From positions 218,512 to 282,511 of the forward strand of contig JBNLBF010000002.1 in assembly GCA_050302475.1 (NCBI GenBank): a stretch of DNA of 64,000 bases. Reading direction: 5' to 3'. Position 1 is the stretch's first letter. Each line of letters begins with the position of its first letter. The DNA comes from NORP23 sp050302475 (GTDB lineage: Bacteria; Pseudomonadota; Alphaproteobacteria; Rhodobacterales; Rhodobacteraceae). This document shows, piece after piece, positions 34,920 through 43,113 of the stretch. The notes beneath the pieces are model-generated. The model worked only from the letters and a program-made list of their open reading frames with translations. It had not been told where the DNA came from and searched no databases. Both the position numbers and the translations under genes were made by a program.

Positions 34920-37172
34920 CCGCCCCAGCCATAGGTACAGCGTCGGCAGCACAAAGATATCGAACAGGAACGCGACAAAGATCGTGATACTGGTCAGGAA
35001 CCCCAACTGCCGGTTCACTTCGAATCCGCTCAGCATCAAAAATGCAAATCCAAATCCCAACGCCGCCGTCGTCGTCAGAACCCCCGGCGTCACTGTCCCC
35101 AGCACCCGCCGTATCCCTTGGCGATCCCGCACATTCTTGCCGCGTGCCAACGCATAAAGGATGTGGATCGTGTCATCTACCACAATCCCAAACGTCACCG
35201 CCGCAATGATCGATGCGGCCATTCCGACCTCGGTATTGAACCAGACCCAGATGCCCAGCGCCGACATGGCGGGCAGGAAATTCGGCAGGATCGACAGCAC
35301 GGCCAGCCGCCAGCTTTTGAGGAAAAACCCGATCATGATCGACACCACAAACATCGCCAGCGCCGTGCCCACCAACATATGTTGCGTATTGATCGCCGAC
35401 AGATAGGCGCTCATCACCGGGACGCCCGTCACCTGCACCTGCCCATCGCCGAACCCTTCAGCCCGGGCGAACCCTTCGACCGATTCACTGATCTTGCGAA
35501 CACCCAGCGCCGATACGCGGGGCAGCAGCAGATTGACCTTTAGCTTGGTGAAATCGCGGTTAAAGAACCCCGCGACAGGCGCGTCCCCCGGCTGCACCAT
35601 GGAACGAATACAAAAGTTCAGATATTTCGGCGGCACCTCGGCCATTGGCCCGTCAAAGGGCGGTGTCCGCCCGGCCAGACATTCCCGGATCGTCAACATG
35701 GGCGAGATCGTCGACACCACATTCGCCAGCCCCGTCACGTCATTCAGCAACATCTCAACCCGCGCGAATTCCGCCGGATCGAACATCGCCTCACCCTCGA
35801 AATTCACCACCATATCAACGGCATGAGACCAGCCCATCGCATCGTCGATCTGGTCGAGATTGATCCGCATCTCGTGATCCGGATCAAAGTTGTTGGTCAT
35901 CTGGTCATCAAAGATCAGCCGCGGCAACCCGGCCACTGCCACCACAGACGCCAATGCCACCAGTCCCGCACTGATATAGGGTCGATCCCGCCACAGCCGC
36001 GCAAACCCATGCGACAGTGCCCGCACCTTTTCGTCCCCGATGAACAACTTTCCCACCGGCCAGCGCAGCAGCACCGGAGCTGCAAGCAGCGTCAGCAGTA
36101 ACGAGAATACCAGCCCGATCGCCACTAGATTGCCCATCGCCTTGAACGCCGGCGCATCCGCGAAATTCAGTGACAGGAACCCGACCGCCGTCGTCAGATG
36201 CGTCAGCACCACCGGCACGGTCAGCTTGCGAAAACTCGCCAGAACCACCGACTCCGCCTTCTGAAACGGCAGCATCCGGATCCGCTTGCCCATATAATGG
36301 ATCACATGGATCAGGCTCGCGACCGTCAGCGTCAGCACAATCGGAAAGGCCGAGGACGATCCCGACGCAAACAGATACCCGCTCCACCCCGCGATCCCTT
36401 GGGTCATGATGACCGAGCCAAACGCCACCACCAGAACCGACACCGCCACGCGAAAATTGGAGAAAGCCAGCAGCAACACAATCAGATTGACCAAAGCCGT
36501 CGCCGGATACAGGTATTTTTCGTCCCATTCGAAGCTCTCGCGCAGCGCCTCGGACACGGCGATATTGCCGGTGTAAGCAATGTCAAAATCCGGATATTCC
36601 GCCCGCATATGATCAATCAGCGCCGCCTGTTCGGCGAAGGCTTCCGTCAGGGCCTCATCCGTCTGATCGGCATTGTCAATCGACAGGTAAATCGCCGTCG
36701 CCGACCGATCCGCATTGAAATAAAGACGCGTGATCGCCGGGAAATCATCGAGGATCAGCGGCACATCTTCAAGCATTGTATAGTCTGGCGGGTAGCCAAT
36801 CGCCGGCAGACTCGCCGACAGCGACCCCAGATTGGTGAGGTTCGAAATCGGAAACTCACCCTCCTGCACCAGCCGCGTCAGCTCCCGCTCTGCGGCCAGC
36901 AGGTCCATCAACCGCGCCGGATCATGCGCATCAATAACGATCAGCGTTGTACGCGCCGCCCCGAAATCCGCCTGCAATGCCTCGACCTTTTGCCGATGGA
37001 TATTGTCAGCGCTGAAAAACAGCATCGTGTCGTTGGAGTTGCGGATATTCTGCGACATCGCCCCGACCAGCGCCACCAGCGGCAGGATCACCATCGCGCT
37101 GATTTTCCAGTGCCGATAGGCCGCGCGTTGCAGCCGGAATATCGCCCGTAAGAAACGCCCCCAGAATGTCAA
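34890..37172 (-). CDS. RND superfamily exporter (MMPL/HAE-like)
   Basis: A 760-residue membrane protein with two repeats, each one helix, a large periplasmic domain and a five-helix bundle. Helix clusters are visible at about 215-375 and 610-755, and the sterol-sensing-like stretch SLIHVIHYMGKR and its counterpart VVDDTIHILYALARGK mark the two halves. Family members export lipids, hopanoids or hydrophobic compounds. No membrane-fusion or outer-membrane partner is encoded beside it. It ends inside the 3' end of mutT on the other strand. Confidence 0.9.
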   Translation of the reverse strand: MTFWGRFLRAIFRLQRAAYRHWKISAMVILPLVALVGAMSQNIRNSNDTMLFFSADNIHRQKVEALQADFGAARTTLIVIDAHDPARLMDLLAAERELTRLVQEGEFPISNLTNLGSLSASLPAIGYPPDYTMLEDVPLILDDFPAITRLYFNADRSATAIYLSIDNADQTDEALTEAFAEQAALIDHMRAEYPDFDIAYTGNIAVSEALRESFEWDEKYLYPATALVNLIVLLLAFSNFRVAVSVLVVAFGSVIMTQGIAGWSGYLFASGSSSAFPIVLTLTVASLIHVIHYMGKRIRMLPFQKAESVVLASFRKLTVPVVLTHLTTAVGFLSLNFADAPAFKAMGNLVAIGLVFSLLLTLLAAPVLLRWPVGKLFIGDEKVRALSHGFARLWRDRPYISAGLVALASVVAVAGLPRLIFDDQMTNNFDPDHEMRINLDQIDDAMGWSHAVDMVVNFEGEAMFDPAEFARVEMLLNDVTGLANVVSTISPMLTIRECLAGRTPPFDGPMAEVPPKYLNFCIRSMVQPGDAPVAGFFNRDFTKLKVNLLLPRVSALGVRKISESVEGFARAEGFGDGQVQVTGVPVMSAYLSAINTQHMLVGTALAMFVVSIMIGFFLKSWRLAVLSILPNFLPAMSALGIWVWFNTEVGMAASIIAAVTFGIVVDDTIHILYALARGKNVRDRQGIRRVLGTVTPGVLTTTAALGFGFAFLMLSGFEVNRQLGFLTSITIFVAFLFDIFVLPTLYLWLGRSKPVAQDRD

Positions 37173-37286
37173 AATCTGCCTCGGTCTGTTTTCCCGTCGG
37201 CAGTGAATACAGCAAGCGCCCCCCGATACAAGAGGGGGCGCTGCGTCACATTAACAAAGTCCTGCGATCTGGCGGCTCTTCGCCGG

Positions 37287-37487
37287 TCAGTTTTTCATCG
37301 GGCAGGTGCTGAAGCCGAAAATCCGGTATAACGGGCACCAGCCGATCAGACCGGTCACCAGCGGGATCACCCCGATCCAGGCGAACATCGCCAAGGGTGC
37401 ACTCGGCATAAACAGCGCATAAGCGATCAGCGCCAGCCCGGCCACGATCCGGATCACGCGATCCACATTGCCTTCGTTCTTTTCCAT
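37287..37487 (-). CDS. DUF2892 family small membrane protein
   Basis: A 66-residue protein with two membrane helices (about 13-30 and 34-54) and the family ending GWCPLYRIFGFSTCPMKN. ATG 37487 is chosen over an upstream frame start because AAGGAGAG lies 7 bases before it. DUF2892 proteins often pair with rhodanese domains in sulfur metabolism, but none is next to it. An FNR-like site lies 57 bases upstream. Confidence 0.9.
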   Translation of the reverse strand: MEKNEGNVDRVIRIVAGLALIAYALFMPSAPLAMFAWIGVIPLVTGLIGWCPLYRIFGFSTCPMKN

Positions 37488-37543
37488 GGTTCTCTCCTTT
37501 GGAAATAACTGAGGAGTACATATCACATATTCTGAATGTGAAA

Positions 37544-37557
37544 ATGATTTATATCAA
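37544..37557. promoter_or_regulatory. FNR/CRP-type palindrome between DUF2892 gene and pgl
   Basis: ATGATTTATATCAA matches the FNR consensus TTGAT-N4-ATCAA at nine of ten defined bases and sits in an AT-rich divergent promoter region, 57 bases from the DUF2892 start and 73 from pgl. Confidence 0.45.
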
Positions 37558-37629
37558 TTCCAATCTTCGGGTGACGAAAATGTTACTGTTGGCTAAGGTG
37601 ACGCGAAACCTGACTGACGGACCGGAAAT

Positions 37630-38319
37630 ATGCCGATTTTCAATGAATATGACTCCCGTGAAACCCTGATGACTGCCCTTGCCGAGCGCGTCGCCACCCA
37701 ATTGGCGGAGGTGTTAGCCACAAAAGGTAAAGCCACCCTCGCCGTGCCCGGTGGCACAACGCCTGGGCCGTTTCTGACGGCGTTATCAAACGCTGATCTG
37801 GATTGGTCAAAGGTCAAGGTGATGCTGACCGACGAACGGTTTGTCCCTGAAACGTCGGACCGCTCCAACACCCGCCTGCTGCGCGGCACCTTGCTGCAAA
37901 ACATGGCCACCGCCGCAACGATGGTCCCGTTTTACAAGGAAGCCGACGCGCCCGAAGATGTCCTCGACGACCTTGTAACCGACATCAAGGCAGCGCTGCC
38001 GCTTGACGTCTGCGTGCTTGGCATGGGTGCGGACATGCACACCGCCAGCCTGTTCCCCGGCGCGGATCGTCTGGCCGAAGGCTTGGACAATAACTCCAAC
38101 CTCACCCTCCTGCCGATGCGCGCGCCCGGTGCACCAGAACCCCGCCTGACCCTGACGGCCCCTGTGCTGCGCAAATCCAGCCATATCCACATCCTGATCA
38201 CCGGACAGGAAAAACTGGAAGCCCTGACGCAAGCCCAAAAAGACGGCCCATGGGAAGACGCCCCGATCCGCGCCATCCTTCAGGCCCCCACCGACGTCAC
38301 CATCCAGTACGCCGCGTAA
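37630..38319 (+). CDS. pgl: 6-phosphogluconolactonase
   Basis: A 229-residue enzyme of the pentose phosphate/Entner-Doudoroff entry that hydrolyses 6-phosphogluconolactone. Family motifs are VPGGTTPGPFL (phosphate loop), LTDERFVPETSDRSN (the conserved DER-V region) and VLGMGADMHTASLFPGAD, with the catalytic His in the last. It stands alone, whereas it often neighbours zwf and pgi; neither is in this window. Confidence 0.93.
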   Translation: MPIFNEYDSRETLMTALAERVATQLAEVLATKGKATLAVPGGTTPGPFLTALSNADLDWSKVKVMLTDERFVPETSDRSNTRLLRGTLLQNMATAATMVPFYKEADAPEDVLDDLVTDIKAALPLDVCVLGMGADMHTASLFPGADRLAEGLDNNSNLTLLPMRAPGAPEPRLTLTAPVLRKSSHIHILITGQEKLEALTQAQKDGPWEDAPIRAILQAPTDVTIQYAA

Positions 38320-38357
38320 CCCCTTCCCTTTACGTCAGACCGGACTATATTCGCCCC

Positions 38358-38756
38358 ATGGTCAAAATCCTGATCCTCAACGGCCCCGGCCTTCCGGCGA
38401 CGCCATCTGACGATATCACCACCTCGGCCAAGGACGCGGGGGCGGAAATCGAGTGGGTGCAATCCGACAAGCTCGATAAACTGTTCGCGCGGATGACATC
38501 CCCGAATGCTGACGCGATTATCTTCAATCCGGCCGCTGATATCACCGCCAGTTCCGGCCTGTATCGTCGCGCCGTCGATGCCATGACCAAAAGCGCCGTG
38601 CCCTTGACCGAGGTTCACCTGACCAACATCTACGCCGCCAAGCACGTGCCCCACTCGGACCGGGAATCCGCGGTCACCACCGGTATCATTTGCGGCCTTG
38701 GCGATCTTGGCTACGTGCTGGCGATCAAAGCCATCGCTGAAAATCTGGGGGCGTAA
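38358..38756 (+). CDS. Diverged type II dehydroquinase-like paralogue
   Basis: A 132-residue protein aligned over its full length with the AroQ encoded directly downstream. It keeps the NGPGLPA opening, the FNPAAD...SSGLYRRAVDAM helix, EVHLTN (with the substrate His and Asn) and the ICGLGDLGYVLAIKAI ending. It lacks the flexible-loop Arg and Tyr (RExxIYG in AroQ) and the FRH motif, so dehydroquinase activity is doubtful. The start ATG 38358 was chosen because the longer frame begins inside pgl. One base separates it from aroQ, suggesting a subunit or regulatory partner. Confidence 0.72.
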   Translation: MVKILILNGPGLPATPSDDITTSAKDAGAEIEWVQSDKLDKLFARMTSPNADAIIFNPAADITASSGLYRRAVDAMTKSAVPLTEVHLTNIYAAKHVPHSDRESAVTTGIICGLGDLGYVLAIKAIAENLGA

Positions 38757-39194
38757 ATGTCAGATACAATCTTTCTGCTAAACGGCCCGAACCTCAACCT
38801 GCTCGGCAAACGCGAGCCGGAGATTTACGGCTATGAGACCCTGACCGACATCGAAAACACCTGTCGCAAACATGGGCTGAAACTGGGTTTCAACGTCGAA
38901 TGCCGCCAGTCGAACTACGAGGGCGATCTGGTCACCTGGATACAGGAAGCCCGCGAAACCGCTGCCGCGATCATCCTCAACGCGGGCGCCTATACGCACA
39001 CGTCCGTCGCGATCCACGACGCGCTCAGGGCCTTTGCCGGGTATAAGATCGAACTCCACATCTCCAACCCGCACACCCGCGAAAAATTCCGCCACACGTC
39101 ATATGTCGGCCCCGCGTCAGACGCGGTGATCGCGGGGTTCGGAACGGTCGGCTACATCATGGCGCTGGAGGCTGTGGCAGCCAAAATCAAATAG
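38757..39194 (+). CDS. aroQ: Type II 3-dehydroquinate dehydratase
   Basis: Shikimate pathway enzyme, 145 residues. Catalytic elements are intact: NGPNLNLLGKREPEIYG with the essential Arg and Tyr, LNAGAYTHTSVAIHDAL, ELHISNPHTREKFRHTSY with the catalytic His and the second Arg. It immediately follows the diverged paralogue, so the pair is a tandem duplication with only this copy fully equipped for catalysis. Confidence 0.95.
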   Translation: MSDTIFLLNGPNLNLLGKREPEIYGYETLTDIENTCRKHGLKLGFNVECRQSNYEGDLVTWIQEARETAAAIILNAGAYTHTSVAIHDALRAFAGYKIELHISNPHTREKFRHTSYVGPASDAVIAGFGTVGYIMALEAVAAKIK

Positions 39195-39264
39195 GTTGGA
39201 CCCGCTGCGGCGATGACCAATGGTGCGTGACACACACGCACTCTCCAGGCCAAGCCCTACCGGC

Positions 39265-40299
39265 TCACTCCGACAGCACCTCCGCCAGACATTGCGACCG
39301 GATGGTCCGCGGGTAATAGCGCGCCCGTGACTTCACCAGCTGTTCGAATGTCGACACCGGACGTTCGGCGGCAAAATACGCATCCGCCGGGATCACGTTT
39401 TCCACCGGCGTACGGATTGAAAGCAGCGTCTTGTAGCCGTTCACGATTTCCAGCGCTTGAATGATACAGTTGTAATCGACCTCACCATCCTGACAGCTGT
39501 CACAGAACCGCGTGACAATGCTCAGCGGATCATCCACTGCCGCGATCTCCCGGATATTCTGCGTGATCTGAATCAGGTTCGCATCTTCAGGCAGGTCATA
39601 GCCCCGGCCCAGCATCACCAACAGGAAGTCATTAACTTCGTCGGCAAAATACTGGTTCAGGCTCAGCACCCGCGCTAGCCGTTTGAGCGCCAGCAGACCG
39701 GGCACTTTGGCAGGGCTTTCGTCACGGATGATCCGGCTGATGGTCAGGCTTTTGTTCGGGTCGGCAACATAGGCACCGATCCATTTCAGGAATCCCGCAT
39801 CCGACAGGCCGTAATTCTCGGCCGGCATGGAATTGACCAGATCAAAGCGTCCATTATTGACGGTATTCCACAATACGAATTCCGCTGCCACGGTTTCCCC
39901 CGTCTGCTGCAATGCCAGCGCATTGCCGATGGGGTCGCGCCCGACCTTGTAGCCGAACACAGCCTCGCCCAGCGCTTTGAGTGACGGGTCCGACAGCACC
40001 AGAAGCCAGTTTACATCCTCGCCCTGCTCTGCCGAGCGTAACAAAACCGCACGCTGGTCATCATCAAGGCTGACCAGATAATCGGAAAATCCACCCGGAA
40101 CGGTATCGCGGTCAATCTGGCCCAGCAAAAGCTGTGCATCCGTGTCCCCGGCTTTCGCTGCATCGGATAGGGTGGCCAAGCTGTTCACCTCGTCCCCGGC
40201 CAGCCAGGCGTCAATCGCGGCACTTACCGCATCCTGCGCCTGGCTTGGTGCCGCTGACACGACACCCAGCCCCAACAATATCGCGACCAAGACTTTCAT
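39265..40299 (-). CDS. Secreted protein with Sel1/TPR-like helices, unknown
   Basis: About 344 residues. The start ATG 40299 is preceded by GGGAGG and gives a signal peptide ending SQAQ at about residue 21; the longer frame has no such features. AGDTDAQLLLGQIDRDT and similar alanine-rich helical stretches look like degenerate Sel1-type repeats in the first third; the rest is helical with a cysteine pair motif CDSCQDGEVDYNCI near residue 270. It lies 55 bases after the PstS-like/OmpA fusion and probably works with it in the envelope. No known function. Confidence 0.78.
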   Translation of the reverse strand: MKVLVAILLGLGVVSAAPSQAQDAVSAAIDAWLAGDEVNSLATLSDAAKAGDTDAQLLLGQIDRDTVPGGFSDYLVSLDDDQRAVLLRSAEQGEDVNWLLVLSDPSLKALGEAVFGYKVGRDPIGNALALQQTGETVAAEFVLWNTVNNGRFDLVNSMPAENYGLSDAGFLKWIGAYVADPNKSLTISRIIRDESPAKVPGLLALKRLARVLSLNQYFADEVNDFLLVMLGRGYDLPEDANLIQITQNIREIAAVDDPLSIVTRFCDSCQDGEVDYNCIIQALEIVNGYKTLLSIRTPVENVIPADAYFAAERPVSTFEQLVKSRARYYPRTIRSQCLAEVLSE

Positions 40300-40354
40300 A
40301 CCGTGTAACCTCCCAACGATATGCTTTGTTGCATCTGATTGTGGCATTTTGCGG

Positions 40355-41929
40355 TCACTCGCTTTTTGAAACGACATCACGAATCCACACTTCAACACGA
40401 CGGTTGATCTGGCGACCATTATCCGTCTCGTTGCAACTTAGCGGCGAAATTTCTCCATAGCCAAAGGCCTGAATACTGACATCGTCGAGGCTCCCTTCCG
40501 GTGCAGCGGCATAGAGTGCCTGCAACACTTCGTTGGCACGGTTTTCACTCAGCGAATAATTCACCGACGCCGATCCGATGGAATCGGTGAAACCGATCAG
40601 CAGGATTTCTTTATTCTGCAACTCCGACAAGGCCAGCGTGTTTGCCAGCCGCACAATGTCCGCCTTCGCCCGCGCATCCAACTGCGAGGATCCCAGTGCG
40701 AACCGGAAGGTGATCGACATGCGGTCCGAACCCAGAAGATCACCCGTCATCCGCCGCAACTGGGGCAAATTCACATCTACGTCCGTGGGCATGATCGCCG
40801 ACAGATACCGCAATCCCTGTTCGTCATTCGACTGATACGAAACGCCGAGATCGACATACCCGGCAGCCGCAACCGCAGCCTGTGCGCCGGGCGTATCCAG
40901 ATGTTGAACGAACCGGTCCATGATGGTCGGCGCATTGTTAGGAACATAGGCGTAGACGCGTCGCGTCAGCGGGTATTCCTCTGTCTTGATCGTGAAGACT
41001 GTTGGCGGAACCTGAATGCCGCAAACACCGCGAATATTCACCGCCTTGGCAGCGCCGAGATCCGCAAATCCGGTGACGCCGATCCCCAGCGGGTCATTTG
41101 CCACCATCGCCGAAACCTCGGCATCCGAGGACAGGATCGTTGCACGCGAGCTGATCTGCGCCCGGGCCGGTGCCATCACCAACTGGTCAAAAACCTCAGC
41201 AGTGCCGCTGTCAGAATTCCTTACATATAAGTTAATTGGCGCATCCGGACCACCAATCTGCGCCCAGTTGATAATCTGTCCGGCAAAGATGCGTGCCAGG
41301 TCTTCTTCGGCCAATGTCCGGATCGGATTGTTGCGGGCCGTTACGATGACCAACCCGTCAAGCGCGATAATCTTCTGGTTCTCACCCGACGTGAGGTCAC
41401 CAACACCAGCCGTTGCCGCCGCGGAGATTTCGCCGCCATCCGCTGGGCGGGAAGAGATCGCCATCATGGCGTCTCCACTTATCAGTTGTTCGATCCCTGC
41501 CTGGGACCCAACCGGGGCCAGTGCGACCTCGGCCAATGCCGTGCCGAGCTCATTTTCCAGCGTCACACTGGACTCCCCGCTCGCCGCGATATTCTGCATA
41601 GCGCCGCCACCAACTGCGGCGCCGAAATCGAATAGCAACTCTTCGATCATTCGGTTCACAACAGTCGAAGACCCGGCAATCGTCAGTGCGGAAGATTCTT
41701 CGGTGATGTCCGGGCAACCCGGCCCTTCACAACTCACCTGAAGCGCATCCACATCCAGCGTTCCGACGATTGTGCGGATCGTATAGGTCTGCCCGTCAAA
41801 CTCGATCAACTCCCCGCTAAGCGAGGTGTTGCCATCGAGGCTTTTCAGATTGACCGTCTGAGCATTGATAGGAATGGCAAACATTGCCGCGACGACGAGA
41901 TACACTACACCCCTGATATGGTTAAACAT
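40355..41929 (-). CDS. PstS-like periplasmic binding domain fused to OmpA peptidoglycan-binding domain
   Basis: A 524-residue secreted protein. A signal peptide (about 1-23) is followed by a short cysteine-bearing domain (CEGPGCPD near 70), then a phosphate-binding-protein fold at about 80-370 (TIAGSSTVV, an ESS-type ligand loop GESSVTLEN, RNSDSGTAEVF), then an OmpA C-terminal domain (about 405-520) with ITFRFALGSSQLDARAKADI, GFTDSIGS, LSENRANEV and the terminal NRRVEVWI. It should sit in the periplasm tethered to peptidoglycan. Co-transcribed with the Sel1-like gene. A possible role in phosphate or polyanion sensing is inference only. Confidence 0.85.
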   Translation of the reverse strand: MFNHIRGVVYLVVAAMFAIPINAQTVNLKSLDGNTSLSGELIEFDGQTYTIRTIVGTLDVDALQVSCEGPGCPDITEESSALTIAGSSTVVNRMIEELLFDFGAAVGGGAMQNIAASGESSVTLENELGTALAEVALAPVGSQAGIEQLISGDAMMAISSRPADGGEISAAATAGVGDLTSGENQKIIALDGLVIVTARNNPIRTLAEEDLARIFAGQIINWAQIGGPDAPINLYVRNSDSGTAEVFDQLVMAPARAQISSRATILSSDAEVSAMVANDPLGIGVTGFADLGAAKAVNIRGVCGIQVPPTVFTIKTEEYPLTRRVYAYVPNNAPTIMDRFVQHLDTPGAQAAVAAAGYVDLGVSYQSNDEQGLRYLSAIMPTDVDVNLPQLRRMTGDLLGSDRMSITFRFALGSSQLDARAKADIVRLANTLALSELQNKEILLIGFTDSIGSASVNYSLSENRANEVLQALYAAAPEGSLDDVSIQAFGYGEISPLSCNETDNGRQINRRVEVWIRDVVSKSE

Positions 41930-42147
41930 TGTCCACTAACCTTTTATGGCGGTATTTGTCCCTACAACTTGTGCGAAACCGTGAATATTCGCAGTTCGCG
42001 ACATATGGGTTATGGAAAGCTTTCCAAACGTCAAGAGTAGGTCAGTAGATTTTACCAAATTATTTGCATTTTGCACTTCGAAGTGCCCATCCAATCGGCA
42101 GATTGCCTCTTGCATCAGCAAAAGCCGGGGCGTATAGCGCCGCCTTC

Positions 42148-42176
42148 GAAGTCTCCGCAACCTTCTAAAAAACGGA
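42148..42176 (+). promoter_or_regulatory. preQ1-I-like riboswitch pseudoknot
   Basis: GAAG (42148) and CTTC (42162) form a 4-bp stem around the 10-base loop TCTCCGCAAC; an A-rich tail TAAAAAA follows, then CGGA (42173), which can pair with TCCG in the loop. This is the H-type fold of preQ1-I, including the loop ending AAC as in the Thermoanaerobacter aptamer. CGGA also lies 6 bases before the transporter ATG and would be its ribosome site, so ligand binding would block translation. The stem is one pair shorter than usual. Confidence 0.6.
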
Positions 42177-42182
42177 AAACTC

Positions 42183-42809
42183 ATGACCCGAGGACTCATT
42201 ACCGGCGTAATCGCCATGGCCGCCATCGTTGTGGCCTCCAACATTCTTGTTCAATTCCTGCTGGGTGACTGGCTCACCTGGGGCGCATTCACCTATCCTT
42301 TCGCATTCCTTGTGACCGACCTGATGAACCGCCTCTACGGTGCCACCACGGCTCGCAAAGTAATCTTTGCCGGTTTTGTCACCGGAATCATCTGTTCCTT
42401 CATCGGCACACAGATCACGGGCCAATTCGGTCCCCTGGTCACACTCCGGGCCGCCATCGGCTCGGGCACCGCTTTCCTGATTGCACAGCTGATCGATGTG
42501 GCCATCTTCGACCGCCTGCGCGCGGGCAAATGGTGGCGCGCGCCGCTGGTGTCGTCCCTCATAGGATCAGCACTGGATACGGCGATATTTTTCAGCATCG
42601 CTTTCTCCTCCCGCCTGTCATTCTTGGAACCCGCCAACGACGTAAGCTGGGCGAACGAGGGAGTGCCCCTTCTGGGCGTCGGTCCTATGGCCCCCTTATG
42701 GGTCAGCCTCGGCACTGCAGATTTCCTTGTAAAGCTGGCGCTGGCGCTTCTGGCTCTGGTCCCGTTCCGCCTCTTGGTCAGCCGGTTTCGCACTGTCGCT
42801 GCAACGTGA
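42183..42809 (+). CDS. Queuosine precursor transporter (VUT/YhhQ family)
   Basis: A 208-residue inner-membrane protein with about six helices. The pattern SNILVQFLLGDWLTWGAFTYPFAFLVTDLMNRLYGATTARKVI (two segments, residues 19-62) and QLIDVAIFDRLR near 103 are diagnostic of the COG1738/VUT family, which imports preQ0/preQ1 or queuine. A preQ1-I-like leader overlaps its ribosome site, supporting the assignment. No other queuosine gene is in the window. Confidence 0.9.
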   Translation: MTRGLITGVIAMAAIVVASNILVQFLLGDWLTWGAFTYPFAFLVTDLMNRLYGATTARKVIFAGFVTGIICSFIGTQITGQFGPLVTLRAAIGSGTAFLIAQLIDVAIFDRLRAGKWWRAPLVSSLIGSALDTAIFFSIAFSSRLSFLEPANDVSWANEGVPLLGVGPMAPLWVSLGTADFLVKLALALLALVPFRLLVSRFRTVAAT

Positions 42810-42944
42810 CTCATTTCGCGCCATATGATGAATTTCTGATCACACCTATCTGATTTTTGCGCCTGTCATAAAAATTTTTCTTTGCGTCGCGGGAAATTCG
42901 GTGCAATGATTCGGGTATCGGAAACAATCAGAAAGGAGGTGCCA

Positions 42945-43001
42945 ATGTCTATTGGGAAATTGGAGCAGATGGTTAAGGTTATTCGTGAGGTGAAAATCTA
43001 G
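42945..43001 (+). CDS. Short frame for an 18-residue peptide
   Basis: ATG 42945 follows one of the strongest ribosome sites in the window (AAAGGAGGTG, 3-4 bases before). The peptide is MSIGKLEQMVKVIREVKI, an amphipathic helix, ending in TAG. Downstream, CACCTCC (43055-43061) can pair with GGAGGTG of its own ribosome site, and a terminator follows at 43074. So this is a short transcript of about 200 bases that encodes a peptide or uses the frame to regulate itself. No homologue recognised. Confidence 0.6.
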   Translation: MSIGKLEQMVKVIREVKI

Positions 43002-43059
43002 GGGGCAGCCCCTCTTTATCGACACCGGGCGATGCGGAAATTTCCCGCTTTGGCCACCT

Positions 43060-43106
43060 CCAAAACCAAGTCTGGGGCGCTCCTGTTAAGGGGCGCCCCT
43101 TTCTGC
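43060..43106. repeat. Bidirectional terminator repeat, copy 1
   Basis: Flank CCAAAACCAAGTCTG followed by a hairpin GGGGCGC(43074)/GCGCCCC(43093) and TTTCTGC. A second copy lies at 44565. It separates the 18-residue frame (plus) from the LysR gene (minus), so it likely ends both; on the plus strand a short T run follows the stem. Confidence 0.75.
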
Positions 43107-43113
43107 TGGCGGA

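Noticed and set aside
36198..37151. A 317-codon Arg/His-rich plus-strand frame
   Set aside because: Shadow of the RND exporter; the composition is typical of antisense GC-rich DNA.
39223..39241. Terminator between aroQ and the Sel1-like gene
   Set aside because: GTGCGTG/CACGCAC can pair, but neither strand has a T run and the stem may be chance.
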